A stretch of 5,907 nt of DNA from Ignavibacteriales bacterium CG12_big_fil_rev_8_21_14_0_65_30_8 (GTDB lineage Bacteria > Bacteroidota > Ignavibacteria > Ignavibacteriales > Ignavibacteriaceae), in assembly GCA_002783525.1 (NCBI GenBank), contig PFGS01000212.1, positions 1 to 5,907 of the forward strand, written 5' to 3'. Position numbers and translations under genes: made by a program. Below the pieces are notes generated by a model. That model did no database searches, was not told the DNA's origin, and worked only from the letters and a program-made list of their open reading frames with translations. Numbering within the stretch: the first letter of the stretch is position 1; each line of letters starts with the position of its first letter. Shown here in pieces: positions 1 through 5,907 of the stretch.

Positions 1-692
1 AGGGTAATAAACTTGCATATAAAAAAATAAAAACTGCAAAAATTTTCTCAAAAATAATTTCAAAATTTCCATTTGTTAGAAGTGTACTTTTATCTGGTTC
101 ACTTTCAAAAGGATATATGGATGAAAAATCGGATATTGATTATTTTATAATAACTGCACCAAACAAACTTTGGATATCTAGATTTTCATTGATGCTATTT
201 AAAAAAATATTTTTATTTAATTCAAAAAAGAATTTTTGTATAAACTATTTTATTACAACTGAAAAATTAAAAATAGAAGAAAAAAATGTATATATAGCTG
301 TAGAATTAGCAACTCTTATACCAACATACGGAATTGAGTATTATGAATTACTTTGTTCTGCTAATAAATGGGTTAAAGAATATTTTCCTAATCACCCTTT
401 TAAAAACAAAAATGGGATTAAGAACTTTAAGAAAAGTTTAGCTCAAAAAATAATAGAACCATTATTGAACAATAATTTAGGTTTATTTTTAGATAACTTC
501 TGTATGAATTTATTTTATAAATATGATAAAAAGAAATATTCAAACTATGATGAACAATCTTTTAACTCATCATTTAAGATCAAAAAAAATATTTCAACAC
601 ATCACCCCTGTCAATTCCAAAATAAAGTTTTACTTGCACTTGAACAAAAAATTAAGCTTCTTCAGGTAGAACATAATATCCTAATAAATTAA
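1..692 (+). CDS. Nucleotidyltransferase-domain protein, 5'-truncated by the window edge
   Basis: This is the 3' part of a gene whose start lies left of the window. The frame is open from base 3, giving 229 visible residues and a TAA stop at 690-692. The ATG at 117 is internal, because the nucleotide-binding signature begins upstream of it: GSLSKGY at visible residues 32-38, then SDID at 43-46. G-S-x(n)-D-x-D is the active-site signature of the Pol-beta/minimal nucleotidyltransferase superfamily, with the two Asp residues (44 and 46) binding metal. The rest looks alpha-helical and mixed, with a HHPCQF segment near the C-terminus, and has no membrane segment. Members of this superfamily transfer NMP to proteins, antibiotics or small molecules; the substrate here is unknown. 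A third catalytic carboxylate could not be placed with confidence. The radical SAM gene follows after 8 bp, so the two are probably co-transcribed. The domain call is fairly sure; the biological role is not. Confidence 0.82.
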   Translation, partial: GNKLAYKKIKTAKIFSKIISKFPFVRSVLLSGSLSKGYMDEKSDIDYFIITAPNKLWISRFSLMLFKKIFLFNSKKNFCINYFITTEKLKIEEKNVYIAVELATLIPTYGIEYYELLCSANKWVKEYFPNHPFKNKNGIKNFKKSLAQKIIEPLLNNNLGLFLDNFCMNLFYKYDKKKYSNYDEQSFNSSFKIKKNISTHHPCQFQNKVLLALEQKIKLLQVEHNILIN

Positions 693-700
693 AATTTAAA

Positions 701-2155
701 ATGGCAAAAGTTTTATTTGCTAATTCCTATTTTTATAAGTTTGATCCAAAACAATGGAAATCGAAACAGTATTATCCACCCTTGGCAACTATTTATGCCG
801 CTTCATTTATTCGTGAATATGGATTTGATGTATCACTGTTTGATACTAATCTGAGAGATTCTACGGAAGAAATAATTACATCTATAAAAAATGAAACTCC
901 AAAATACCTTATTATATATGAGGATGGCTTTAATTACTTGACTAAAATGTGTTTGCTAAAAATGAGAGAAGCTGCTTTTAGACTCTCTAAAATTGGGAAG
1001 GAATTTGGTTGCACTGTTATTGTTAATAGTTCAGATTCTACAGATCAGTATGAGAAATATTTAAAAAATAATACTGATTTTGTAATTCTCGGTGAAGCAG
1101 AAATAACTCTTTTGGAGTTATTAAAATCTTTAGAAAATAAATCTTATGATTTTTCTAACATAAAAGGTTTGTGCTTTTATAAGTATAATAAAATTGTAAA
1201 TACTGGAAAAAGGGAAATAATTACTGATTTGGATTCTTTACCACAGCCTGCCTGGGACCTTGTAAATATTGAACAATATAAAAATATTTGGATGAAAAAT
1301 CACAGTATCTTTTCCCTTAACATATCAACAACAAGAGGATGTCCATTTAAGTGTAATTGGTGTGCAAAACCTATTTATGGAAATAGATATAATTCTAGAA
1401 GTCCTAAAAAAGTAGTAGATGAAATTGAATATTTAATAAATAAATTTGGTGTAAATTATATATGGTTTTGTGATGATATATTTGGATTAAAGCCTGGCTG
1501 GGTAAAAGATTTTAATAGGTTAATTAAAGAAAGAAAATTAGTATTTAAATATAAAATACAATCAAGAGTAGATTTACTTCTACAAGAAGATACTGTTGAA
1601 GAATTAGCTCAGTCCGGTGCAGATATAATTTGGGTTGGTGCTGAGTCCGGTTCACAAAAGATTCTTGATGCAATGGATAAAGGAACAACTGTTGAACAGA
1701 TATATAAAGCCACAAAATTGATGCAACAAAAATATATTAAAGTCGGATTATTTTTACAGCTTGGTTATTTGGGTGAAACTAAAGAGGATATTGACAAAAC
1801 ATTAAAAATGCTTTTAGAATTAATGCCTTATGATGTCGGTATTTCTGTATCATATCCACTTCCCGGTACTAAATTTTATGGTATTGTTAAAGATCAATTA
1901 AAAGAAAAAGCAAATTGGGAGGATAGCGATGAGTTGGCTTTGATGTTTAGGAATAATTATTCTCCTGAATTTTATAAAAAACTTCATAGGTTCATTCATA
2001 AAATATTTAGGAAAGAACAGGGTAAAATATTCATCAAAAAGTTTTTCAAAAATCCTTTTTCATTAAATACATTGGAGCTAAGAAGAGCTTTTACTACTTT
2101 TTATTACATTCCACAGATTATTATCTATAAATATTGGTTAAAAAAGTTACAATAA
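701..2155 (+). CDS. B12-binding-like radical SAM protein (BchE/MiaB-like architecture)
   Basis: A complete 484-residue gene. The N-terminal ~190 residues look like a Rossmann-type cobalamin-binding domain (YYPPLATIYAASFIREYGF near 24-42, FDTN at 47-50, DFVILGEAE near 126-134). The radical SAM core follows. The [4Fe-4S] ligands are C214, C218 and C221 in GCPFKCNWC (CxxxCxxC), with a SAM-contact motif GAESGS at 313-318 and a beta-strand/loop FLQLGYLGET at 351-360. The C-terminal ~80 residues are basic and aromatic. Family members use a 5'-deoxyadenosyl radical for methylations, ring formations and rearrangements. The classical B12 ligand motif DxHxxG is absent, and where relatives often have a GGPH-like motif this protein reads NSSDST (109-114), so cobalamin may not be bound in the standard way. 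The start at 701 is the only sensible Met, 8 bp after the upstream stop, with an A/T-rich leader and no Shine-Dalgarno. The substrate is unknown; context suggests sugar, lipid or secondary-metabolite tailoring. Confidence 0.9.
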   Translation: MAKVLFANSYFYKFDPKQWKSKQYYPPLATIYAASFIREYGFDVSLFDTNLRDSTEEIITSIKNETPKYLIIYEDGFNYLTKMCLLKMREAAFRLSKIGKEFGCTVIVNSSDSTDQYEKYLKNNTDFVILGEAEITLLELLKSLENKSYDFSNIKGLCFYKYNKIVNTGKREIITDLDSLPQPAWDLVNIEQYKNIWMKNHSIFSLNISTTRGCPFKCNWCAKPIYGNRYNSRSPKKVVDEIEYLINKFGVNYIWFCDDIFGLKPGWVKDFNRLIKERKLVFKYKIQSRVDLLLQEDTVEELAQSGADIIWVGAESGSQKILDAMDKGTTVEQIYKATKLMQQKYIKVGLFLQLGYLGETKEDIDKTLKMLLELMPYDVGISVSYPLPGTKFYGIVKDQLKEKANWEDSDELALMFRNNYSPEFYKKLHRFIHKIFRKEQGKIFIKKFFKNPFSLNTLELRRAFTTFYYIPQIIIYKYWLKKLQ

Positions 2156-2184
2156 GGATGATTGAATAACAAAGTTAAAATAAG

Positions 2185-2943
2185 TTAATCCTTAATAATT
2201 AATACCCATGGAAATAATGGTTTACTTTTTATACCTAATATTTTTTTAATTTTAGTAAAATATAATTCTTTTTGGTTTAATATCTTATAATTAAATTCTT
2301 TTAATTGAATATTGGTGTGGTGGTGGTAATAATTTATCATTTCAGGGCAACCAAGATATTTATAATAACTAATTGTTCTTTCCTTTGCTCTATTAGACTC
2401 TCTTAAAGAATAAAAATTACTATCAATTATATGAACTTCACCATCTTTTTTAAGAAAATAGAATATCCTATTGATTAGATTATTAAAATCATTAAAATAT
2501 TGCACGGAACTTGAAAAGACTATTGCATCAAAAGATTTAGGTGGAAATATATTTTTAAATATATTTCCATATATAAATTTTAATTTTTTATTATTCTTAA
2601 AAACCCTTGCTCCTTGTAATAACTCGGTTTTATTAATATCTAAAGCAGTAACATAATTATTTGTATTTAATGAAATAGCGTTTGATAACCATCCATTACC
2701 ACAACCAACATCTAATATGGATAGATTATTTTTATTTGAAAAATATTTTAATAGTTTTAGCATTGAATCTTTTCGAACTTCCCACTCTTTGAATAAAGGA
2801 TGGGTTTTACTAATATCGGGTAAATACATTAATATATCATCTGAATAGATTCTTCCTTCTTTATTTCTAATTTTGATATAAGTATTTTCATCAAATTCTC
2901 TTTTATCAAAGGAAGATAAGAAATGAACATTTTCAAATTTCAT
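2185..2943 (-). CDS. Class I SAM-dependent methyltransferase (Methyltransf_11/25-like)
   Basis: A complete 252-residue cytosolic protein on the minus strand. Motif I, the SAM-binding glycine loop, is LDVGCGNGW at residues 77-85. The acidic residue that usually contacts the SAM ribose is D102 in LDIN. A motif II/III-like strand FDAIVFSSSVQYF lies at 138-150, followed by the usual post-strand FLKKDGEVHIID around 163-174. An extra N-terminal region of ~65 residues (HPLFKEWEVRKDS at 48-60) and a C-terminal extension ending PWVLIIKD probably shape the acceptor site. The acceptor is not identifiable. No upstream in-frame ATG lies between 2943 and the preceding in-frame stop at 2992-2994, so the start is well supported; there is no Shine-Dalgarno. 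It is the only gene here on the minus strand, facing the radical SAM gene across 29 bp and divergent from a second methyltransferase. It therefore needs its own promoter in 2944-3030. Likely role: O-, N- or C-methylation of a glycan or precursor (inference). Confidence 0.9.
   Translation of the reverse strand: MKFENVHFLSSFDKREFDENTYIKIRNKEGRIYSDDILMYLPDISKTHPLFKEWEVRKDSMLKLLKYFSNKNNLSILDVGCGNGWLSNAISLNTNNYVTALDINKTELLQGARVFKNNKKLKFIYGNIFKNIFPPKSFDAIVFSSSVQYFNDFNNLINRIFYFLKKDGEVHIIDSNFYSLRESNRAKERTISYYKYLGCPEMINYYHHHTNIQLKEFNYKILNQKELYFTKIKKILGIKSKPLFPWVLIIKD
2542..2569. repeat. Perfect 13-bp inverted repeat inside the minus-strand methyltransferase
   Basis: The 13-bp arms at 2542-2554 and 2557-2569 are exact reverse complements with a 2-base centre (TT). 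On the minus strand this covers codons for GNIFKNIFP, an internally repetitive NIF-x-NIF stretch of AT-rich codons, so the palindrome may simply follow from that protein sequence. It could form a cruciform or mRNA hairpin. I see no functional evidence for it. Confidence 0.6.
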
Positions 2944-3030
2944 ATTGTTATTGAGACTAGTTATAAATTGTTCTGAAGTTTTTAATAAACATTAATTAAC
3001 AACATAATAATACTATAAATTATATAAATT
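2944..3030. promoter_or_regulatory. Divergent intergenic spacer, likely holding back-to-back promoters
   Basis: These 87 bp separate two genes read in opposite directions, so the minus-strand methyltransferase must start transcription here or just inside its neighbour, and the plus-strand operon may do so too. The spacer is extremely AT-rich, with TATA-like stretches near 2961-2969 and 3011-3029. I found no clean match to the Bacteroidota consensus (TTG, about 19 bp, TAnnTTTG) on either strand, nor a convincing TTGACA/TATAAT pair. The call rests on gene orientation, not on a recognised motif. Confidence 0.4.
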
Positions 3031-3828
3031 ATGCAAAGTTTTGATCTTGTAAAAAAAGCATTTTCAAATCAGTCAGAAATATTTGATAAACTTGATGAAC
3101 AAAATATGATTCTAAAATGGATGCGTGAAATTATATATAAGCATGTAAAAAAATACTTAAGAAAAAATGATTCAATTTTAGAATTAAATGCTGGTACAGG
3201 AATTGATTCAGTTTATTTTGCAAAACTAGGGCATAAAATTCATTGCACTGATATATCTGAAGGAATGGTAGAAAAATTAAATAATAAAATTAAAAGCCAA
3301 AAATTAAATTCTTTAATTACGAGTCAACTATTATCTTTTACTGAATTAAATAAGTTAAAAGGAAAATCATTTGATTACATATTTTCTAATTTTGGTGGAC
3401 TTAATTGCACTCAAGATATTAAGCAAGTTATTTCTCAATTTAGATCTTTATTAAATAAAAATGGTCGTTTAACTTTGGTTATACTTCCAAAAATTTGTCC
3501 TTGGGAATTATTATTATTATTTAAAGGAAATTTCAAAGTTGCATTTAGAAGGTTAGCAAGGAAAGGAGTTTATGCAAATATTGATGGATATAAATTTAAG
3601 ACATATTATTATAGTGTTTCGGATATTAAAAAAGCGTTGATGAACGAATATAAAATTTTAAAAATACAAGGACTTGCTGCAATTAGTCCTCCACCATATT
3701 TGGAAAAATATTCTTATAAATATCCCTATATTTATAAAAAGCTAACTTTTTTAGATGAAAAACTTTCTCACATATTCCCTTTTAATAGATGGGCTGATCA
3801 CTTTATAATAACTGCAGAACTTAAATAA
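3031..3828 (+). CDS. Class I SAM-dependent methyltransferase (ILELNAGTG subtype)
   Basis: A complete 265-residue soluble protein. The SAM-binding motif I is ILELNAGTGID at residues 49-59, a variant of the usual DxGxGxG loop with E51 and N53 in the leading positions. The acidic ribose contact is D74 in CTDIS. FDYIFSNFGGLNC at 114-126 is the strand-IV region, and LLNKNGRLTLVI at 140-151 is the conserved strand after it. A C-terminal part (roughly 155-265, with ISPPPY at 218-223 and ADHFIITAELK at the end) is probably the substrate lid. The start is fixed by an in-frame stop at 3025-3027, two codons upstream; there is no Shine-Dalgarno. It is clearly a different subfamily from the divergent methyltransferase next to it, so the pair is not a recent duplication. 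It leads a plus-strand run: the glycosyltransferase follows after 23 bp, then the flippase. The acceptor is unknown; glycan, lipid or peptide-like decoration is inferred from position only. Confidence 0.9.
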   Translation: MQSFDLVKKAFSNQSEIFDKLDEQNMILKWMREIIYKHVKKYLRKNDSILELNAGTGIDSVYFAKLGHKIHCTDISEGMVEKLNNKIKSQKLNSLITSQLLSFTELNKLKGKSFDYIFSNFGGLNCTQDIKQVISQFRSLLNKNGRLTLVILPKICPWELLLLFKGNFKVAFRRLARKGVYANIDGYKFKTYYYSVSDIKKALMNEYKILKIQGLAAISPPPYLEKYSYKYPYIYKKLTFLDEKLSHIFPFNRWADHFIITAELK

Positions 3829-3851
3829 AAAAATAATACCAACTATATAAA

Positions 3852-4895
3852 ATGCATGTGCTTGTACTTACACCTGGATTTCCTCAAAATGAAAAAGATA
3901 CTTCTTGTAATCCTGCTATGCAAGACTATTTCAAGGCATTACTAAATGAACATCCCAATATTAGATTATCTATTGTTTCTATTCATTATCCATTTAAAAA
4001 CACAACTCATATTTGGAAAGGACTTAAAGTATACAATTGTGGAGGTAAAGGTAGAAAATATCCCATTAAAATATTTTACTTATTGCGGGCGATTTCATAT
4101 TCATTAAAAATTAACAAAGAATTAAGTGTGAATCTAATCCATAGTTTTTGGTTAGCAGAAACTGCACTAATAGGAAACATATTAGGTAAATTATTTAAAA
4201 TTAAAAACATTTGTACCTTAATGGGACAAGATGCAAAGAAAGGAAATATTTATTTTAAAATTCTGAATCTAAAAAATATTATTAAAGTTACATTATCTGA
4301 ATATCAATCAAAGTATTTAATTGATTCCACAGGACATAATCCTAATTACATAATACCTTGGGGAATAGATAATATTAAGTTAGTCGAAAACAAACGACCT
4401 ATTGATGTTATAGGTGTTGGCTCATTTTTATCCAATAAGAATTATGAATTATTTATAAATATTATTTCAAAATTAAAAAAAGAATTTCCATTGATAAATT
4501 GTTTATTGATAGGTGATGGTAAACAAAAATCTAAATTACTTGAGCTAATCAAAATGGAAAAATTATCCAATAATATTACATTAACAGGGCAACTCTCTCG
4601 AGAGAAAGTTTTATCAAAAATGATGGAGAGCAAAATACTTTTACATACATCAAACTATGAATCATTTGGGCTAGTGATCTTAGAAGGATTAGTATCCGGT
4701 TGTTATATAGTCAGTAAGGGTGTTGGAATGGTTACAAAAAACAAAAAGGTTGTAATATTTAAAAATATTTATGAAGCTTGTTTATCCATTAAAGAAATTA
4801 TAACAACAAAACACAAATTTCTTCCGGAAAACCCTTATCCAATAAAAAACACAGTAGCATCCTACATACAGCTATACAAAAAATATGCAGTATAA
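3852..4895 (+). CDS. Glycosyltransferase, GT4-like (GT-B fold)
   Basis: A 347-residue cytoplasmic or membrane-peripheral enzyme, close to the usual length for the family, expected to transfer a sugar from a nucleotide-sugar donor to a lipid-linked glycan or similar acceptor. The N-terminal acceptor domain begins MHVLVLTPGFP, with HSFW at 97-100 and LMGQDAKK at 123-130, which match the typical acceptor-side His and the G-x-D loop. The C-terminal donor domain has GVGSFLSNKN at 188-197 (with the usual Lys), LLIGDGKQKSKL at 218-229 and the E-x7-E signature from E270 to E278 in YESFGLVILEGL. The tail after 285 departs from the common 'VGG.PE' donor loop (it reads GVGMVTKNKK), so donor specificity cannot be guessed. 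No Shine-Dalgarno precedes the ATG; the leader is AACTATATAAA. Its last 11 bases overlap the flippase start, indicating co-transcription and possibly translational coupling. Confidence 0.9.
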   Translation: MHVLVLTPGFPQNEKDTSCNPAMQDYFKALLNEHPNIRLSIVSIHYPFKNTTHIWKGLKVYNCGGKGRKYPIKIFYLLRAISYSLKINKELSVNLIHSFWLAETALIGNILGKLFKIKNICTLMGQDAKKGNIYFKILNLKNIIKVTLSEYQSKYLIDSTGHNPNYIIPWGIDNIKLVENKRPIDVIGVGSFLSNKNYELFINIISKLKKEFPLINCLLIGDGKQKSKLLELIKMEKLSNNITLTGQLSREKVLSKMMESKILLHTSNYESFGLVILEGLVSGCYIVSKGVGMVTKNKKVVIFKNIYEACLSIKEIITTKHKFLPENPYPIKNTVASYIQLYKKYAV

Positions 4896-5907
4896 AAATG
4901 GTGAAAGTATTAAATATGTTATTAAAAATATAATTTTAACATCTTTACAATACCTTAAAGATAAAGCGGTTTTATATGGGATTTCAAATAAGATTTGGAT
5001 TTTCATTTCTTCTGCTGTAACTGCACCAATTATTATCATTTATTTCACACCTACTACACAAGGGTTTTATTATACATTCATAGGTATTTTGGGGGTTCAA
5101 TCTTTATTTGAATTAGGGCTTGGACAGTTACTTCAACAATTCTTTAGCCATGAATGGGTTAAAATAAAACACATACCTGGAAAAGGATTTGATGGCGATA
5201 AAGATTCAATTTTAAAATTATCTTCTATTAAACATTTCACTATTTATTGGTTTTCTGTTTTGTCTGTTTTTCTATTCTTTACATTAAGTATTGGCGGATA
5301 TTTTTTTATGAAAAGAACTACAGACATTCCTATTTCTTTTTGGTTGACTCCTTGGATTGTAATTAGCTTATTAAAATCTATCCAAATATTTTTATCGCCA
5401 GGGCTAATTTTTCTTGAAGGTATAAATGAGGTTGAAAATGTTAGTAAGTTTCGTTTTTTACAATCTCTGCAAGAACGAATTGCATCTTGGATAGTAATTT
5501 TGATTGGTGGAAAACTTTGGGTGTTTTCTGCTACTTCTGGCATAAATATTTTAGCTCTACTAACTTTTTTTAATATGAAATATCGTTCTATCTTAAAAGA
5601 TTTAGTTAGATTCAAATCAGTCAAGAATGGTATATGGAAGAAAGATATTTTTCCGTTACAATGGAAGTATGCAATTAGTTCTCTTTCAGGGTATTTAAAT
5701 TTTTCATTTATTGTACCTTTAGTGTTTTGGTTTTTTGGGCCTATAACTGCCGGACAAATGGGAATAAGTTGGGCAATTATAACAATGTTCTGGAATTTGT
5801 CTATTACTTTAATTAGTACTAAAATTCCAACATTAGCAATGTATGCAGCAAGTAATGATTATAAAAAATTTAATAAATTGATGTTAAATTCATCTTTTGT
5901 TTCAACT
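4885..5907 (+). CDS. Wzx-like polysaccharide/oligosaccharide flippase, 3'-truncated by the window edge
   Basis: An open frame of exactly 341 codons with no stop before the window ends, so the C-terminus lies outside. The ATG at 4885 is the first Met after an in-frame stop (4855-4857) and overlaps the glycosyltransferase end by 11 bases; the next in-frame Met is about residue 142, too late. Hydrophobic membrane segments are visible at about residues 36-54, 60-80, 118-141, 151-172, 199-230, 265-290 and 292-315, interrupted by a charged loop (about 88-115). Proteins of the MATE/MOP exporter superfamily in polysaccharide clusters (Wzx and PST types, usually about 400-500 residues) flip undecaprenyl-linked units across the inner membrane. 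The segments FELGLGQLLQQFFSHEW (75-91) and GPITAGQMGISWAI (285-298) resemble, from memory, those of unassigned polysaccharide-biosynthesis membrane proteins. Co-location with a glycosyltransferase supports the call. Flippase versus another multi-pass transporter cannot be settled from the visible part. Confidence 0.85.
   Translation, partial: MQYKNGESIKYVIKNIILTSLQYLKDKAVLYGISNKIWIFISSAVTAPIIIIYFTPTTQGFYYTFIGILGVQSLFELGLGQLLQQFFSHEWVKIKHIPGKGFDGDKDSILKLSSIKHFTIYWFSVLSVFLFFTLSIGGYFFMKRTTDIPISFWLTPWIVISLLKSIQIFLSPGLIFLEGINEVENVSKFRFLQSLQERIASWIVILIGGKLWVFSATSGINILALLTFFNMKYRSILKDLVRFKSVKNGIWKKDIFPLQWKYAISSLSGYLNFSFIVPLVFWFFGPITAGQMGISWAIITMFWNLSITLISTKIPTLAMYAASNDYKKFNKLMLNSSFVST

Noticed and set aside
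117..692. Nucleotidyltransferase gene starting at the ATG at 117
   Set aside because: The frame is open to the left edge, and the GSLSKG part of the catalytic signature lies before this ATG, so it is an internal Met.
2153..2194. Inverted repeat (TAAGGAT at 2153-2159 with ATCCTTA at 2188-2194) as a bidirectional terminator
   Set aside because: The arms are only 7 bp with low GC and a 28-base loop. The location between convergent genes is suggestive, but the stem is too weak to call.
2318..2335. GTGGTGGTGG run as a metal-binding or microsatellite repeat
   Set aside because: On the minus strand it encodes just three His in the methyltransferase (YYHHHT); it is too short to mean more.
2471..2656. 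Plus-strand open frame of 61 codons
   Set aside because: It lies entirely antisense to the methyltransferase at 2185-2943, which has clear SAM-binding motifs. The frame has no recognisable domain.
2945..3030. Bacteroidota-type promoter (TTG, about 19 bp, TAnnTTTG)
   Set aside because: TTG triplets at 2945 and 2951 on the plus strand, and one candidate on the minus strand, have no acceptable second element at the right distance.
4594..4605. 12-bp palindrome TCTCTCGAGAGA
   Set aside because: It is short, inside the glycosyltransferase coding region, and explained by codons for LSRE; no partner sites were seen.
4442..4633. Minus-strand open frame of 63 codons
   Set aside because: It lies antisense within the glycosyltransferase, whose donor-domain motifs occupy the same stretch. 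It has no independent support.
5244..5624. Minus-strand open frame of 126 codons
   Set aside because: It lies opposite the flippase frame, which is open for 341 codons, rich in membrane segments and linked to the upstream gene. The antisense product has no recognisable domain.
1..5907. Defence system, CRISPR array, mobile element or RNA gene
   Set aside because: No spaced direct repeats, transposase or terminal inverted repeats, nuclease or effector motifs, or tRNA-like cloverleaf sequences were seen. A minimal nucleotidyltransferase alone (for example a MntA-type antitoxin) is not evidence of a toxin-antitoxin system, since no HEPN-type partner is next to it within the window.

Overview
The window is a very AT-rich stretch of bacterial DNA that reads like the interior of a surface-polysaccharide (capsule, exopolysaccharide or O-antigen type) gene cluster. 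None of the five visible start codons has a Shine-Dalgarno sequence. They are preceded instead by A/T-rich tracts, which together with the low GC suggests Bacteroidota or a relative. That assignment is inference: there is no rRNA or other marker gene to confirm it.

Layout. At the left edge (1-692) is the 3' part of a Pol-beta-type nucleotidyltransferase-domain gene that enters from outside the window. Eight bases later (701-2155) comes a complete radical SAM gene with a degenerate cobalamin-type N-terminal domain. A class I SAM methyltransferase on the minus strand (2185-2943) converges on it. An 87-bp divergent spacer (2944-3030) separates this gene from a second, unrelated class I methyltransferase on the plus strand (3031-3828). 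After 23 bp comes a family-4-like glycosyltransferase (3852-4895). Its last 11 bases overlap the start of a Wzx-like multi-pass membrane flippase (4885 onward), which stays open to the right edge for 341 codons. No stretch over about 90 bases lacks a gene, and no tRNA, rRNA, insertion sequence or CRISPR array was seen.

Working together (inference). The glycosyltransferase would add a sugar to a growing glycan or lipid-linked intermediate on the cytoplasmic face. The flippase would move lipid-linked product across the inner membrane. The radical SAM enzyme and the two methyltransferases are candidates for tailoring a sugar, a lipid carrier or a small-molecule decoration. The nucleotidyltransferase-domain protein, tightly linked to the radical SAM gene, probably belongs to the same modification step.

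No clearly new defence or mobile system is visible. The most interesting element is the nucleotidyltransferase/radical SAM pair, where the usual cobalamin-ligand motif is missing. The inverted methyltransferase is the next most interesting feature.
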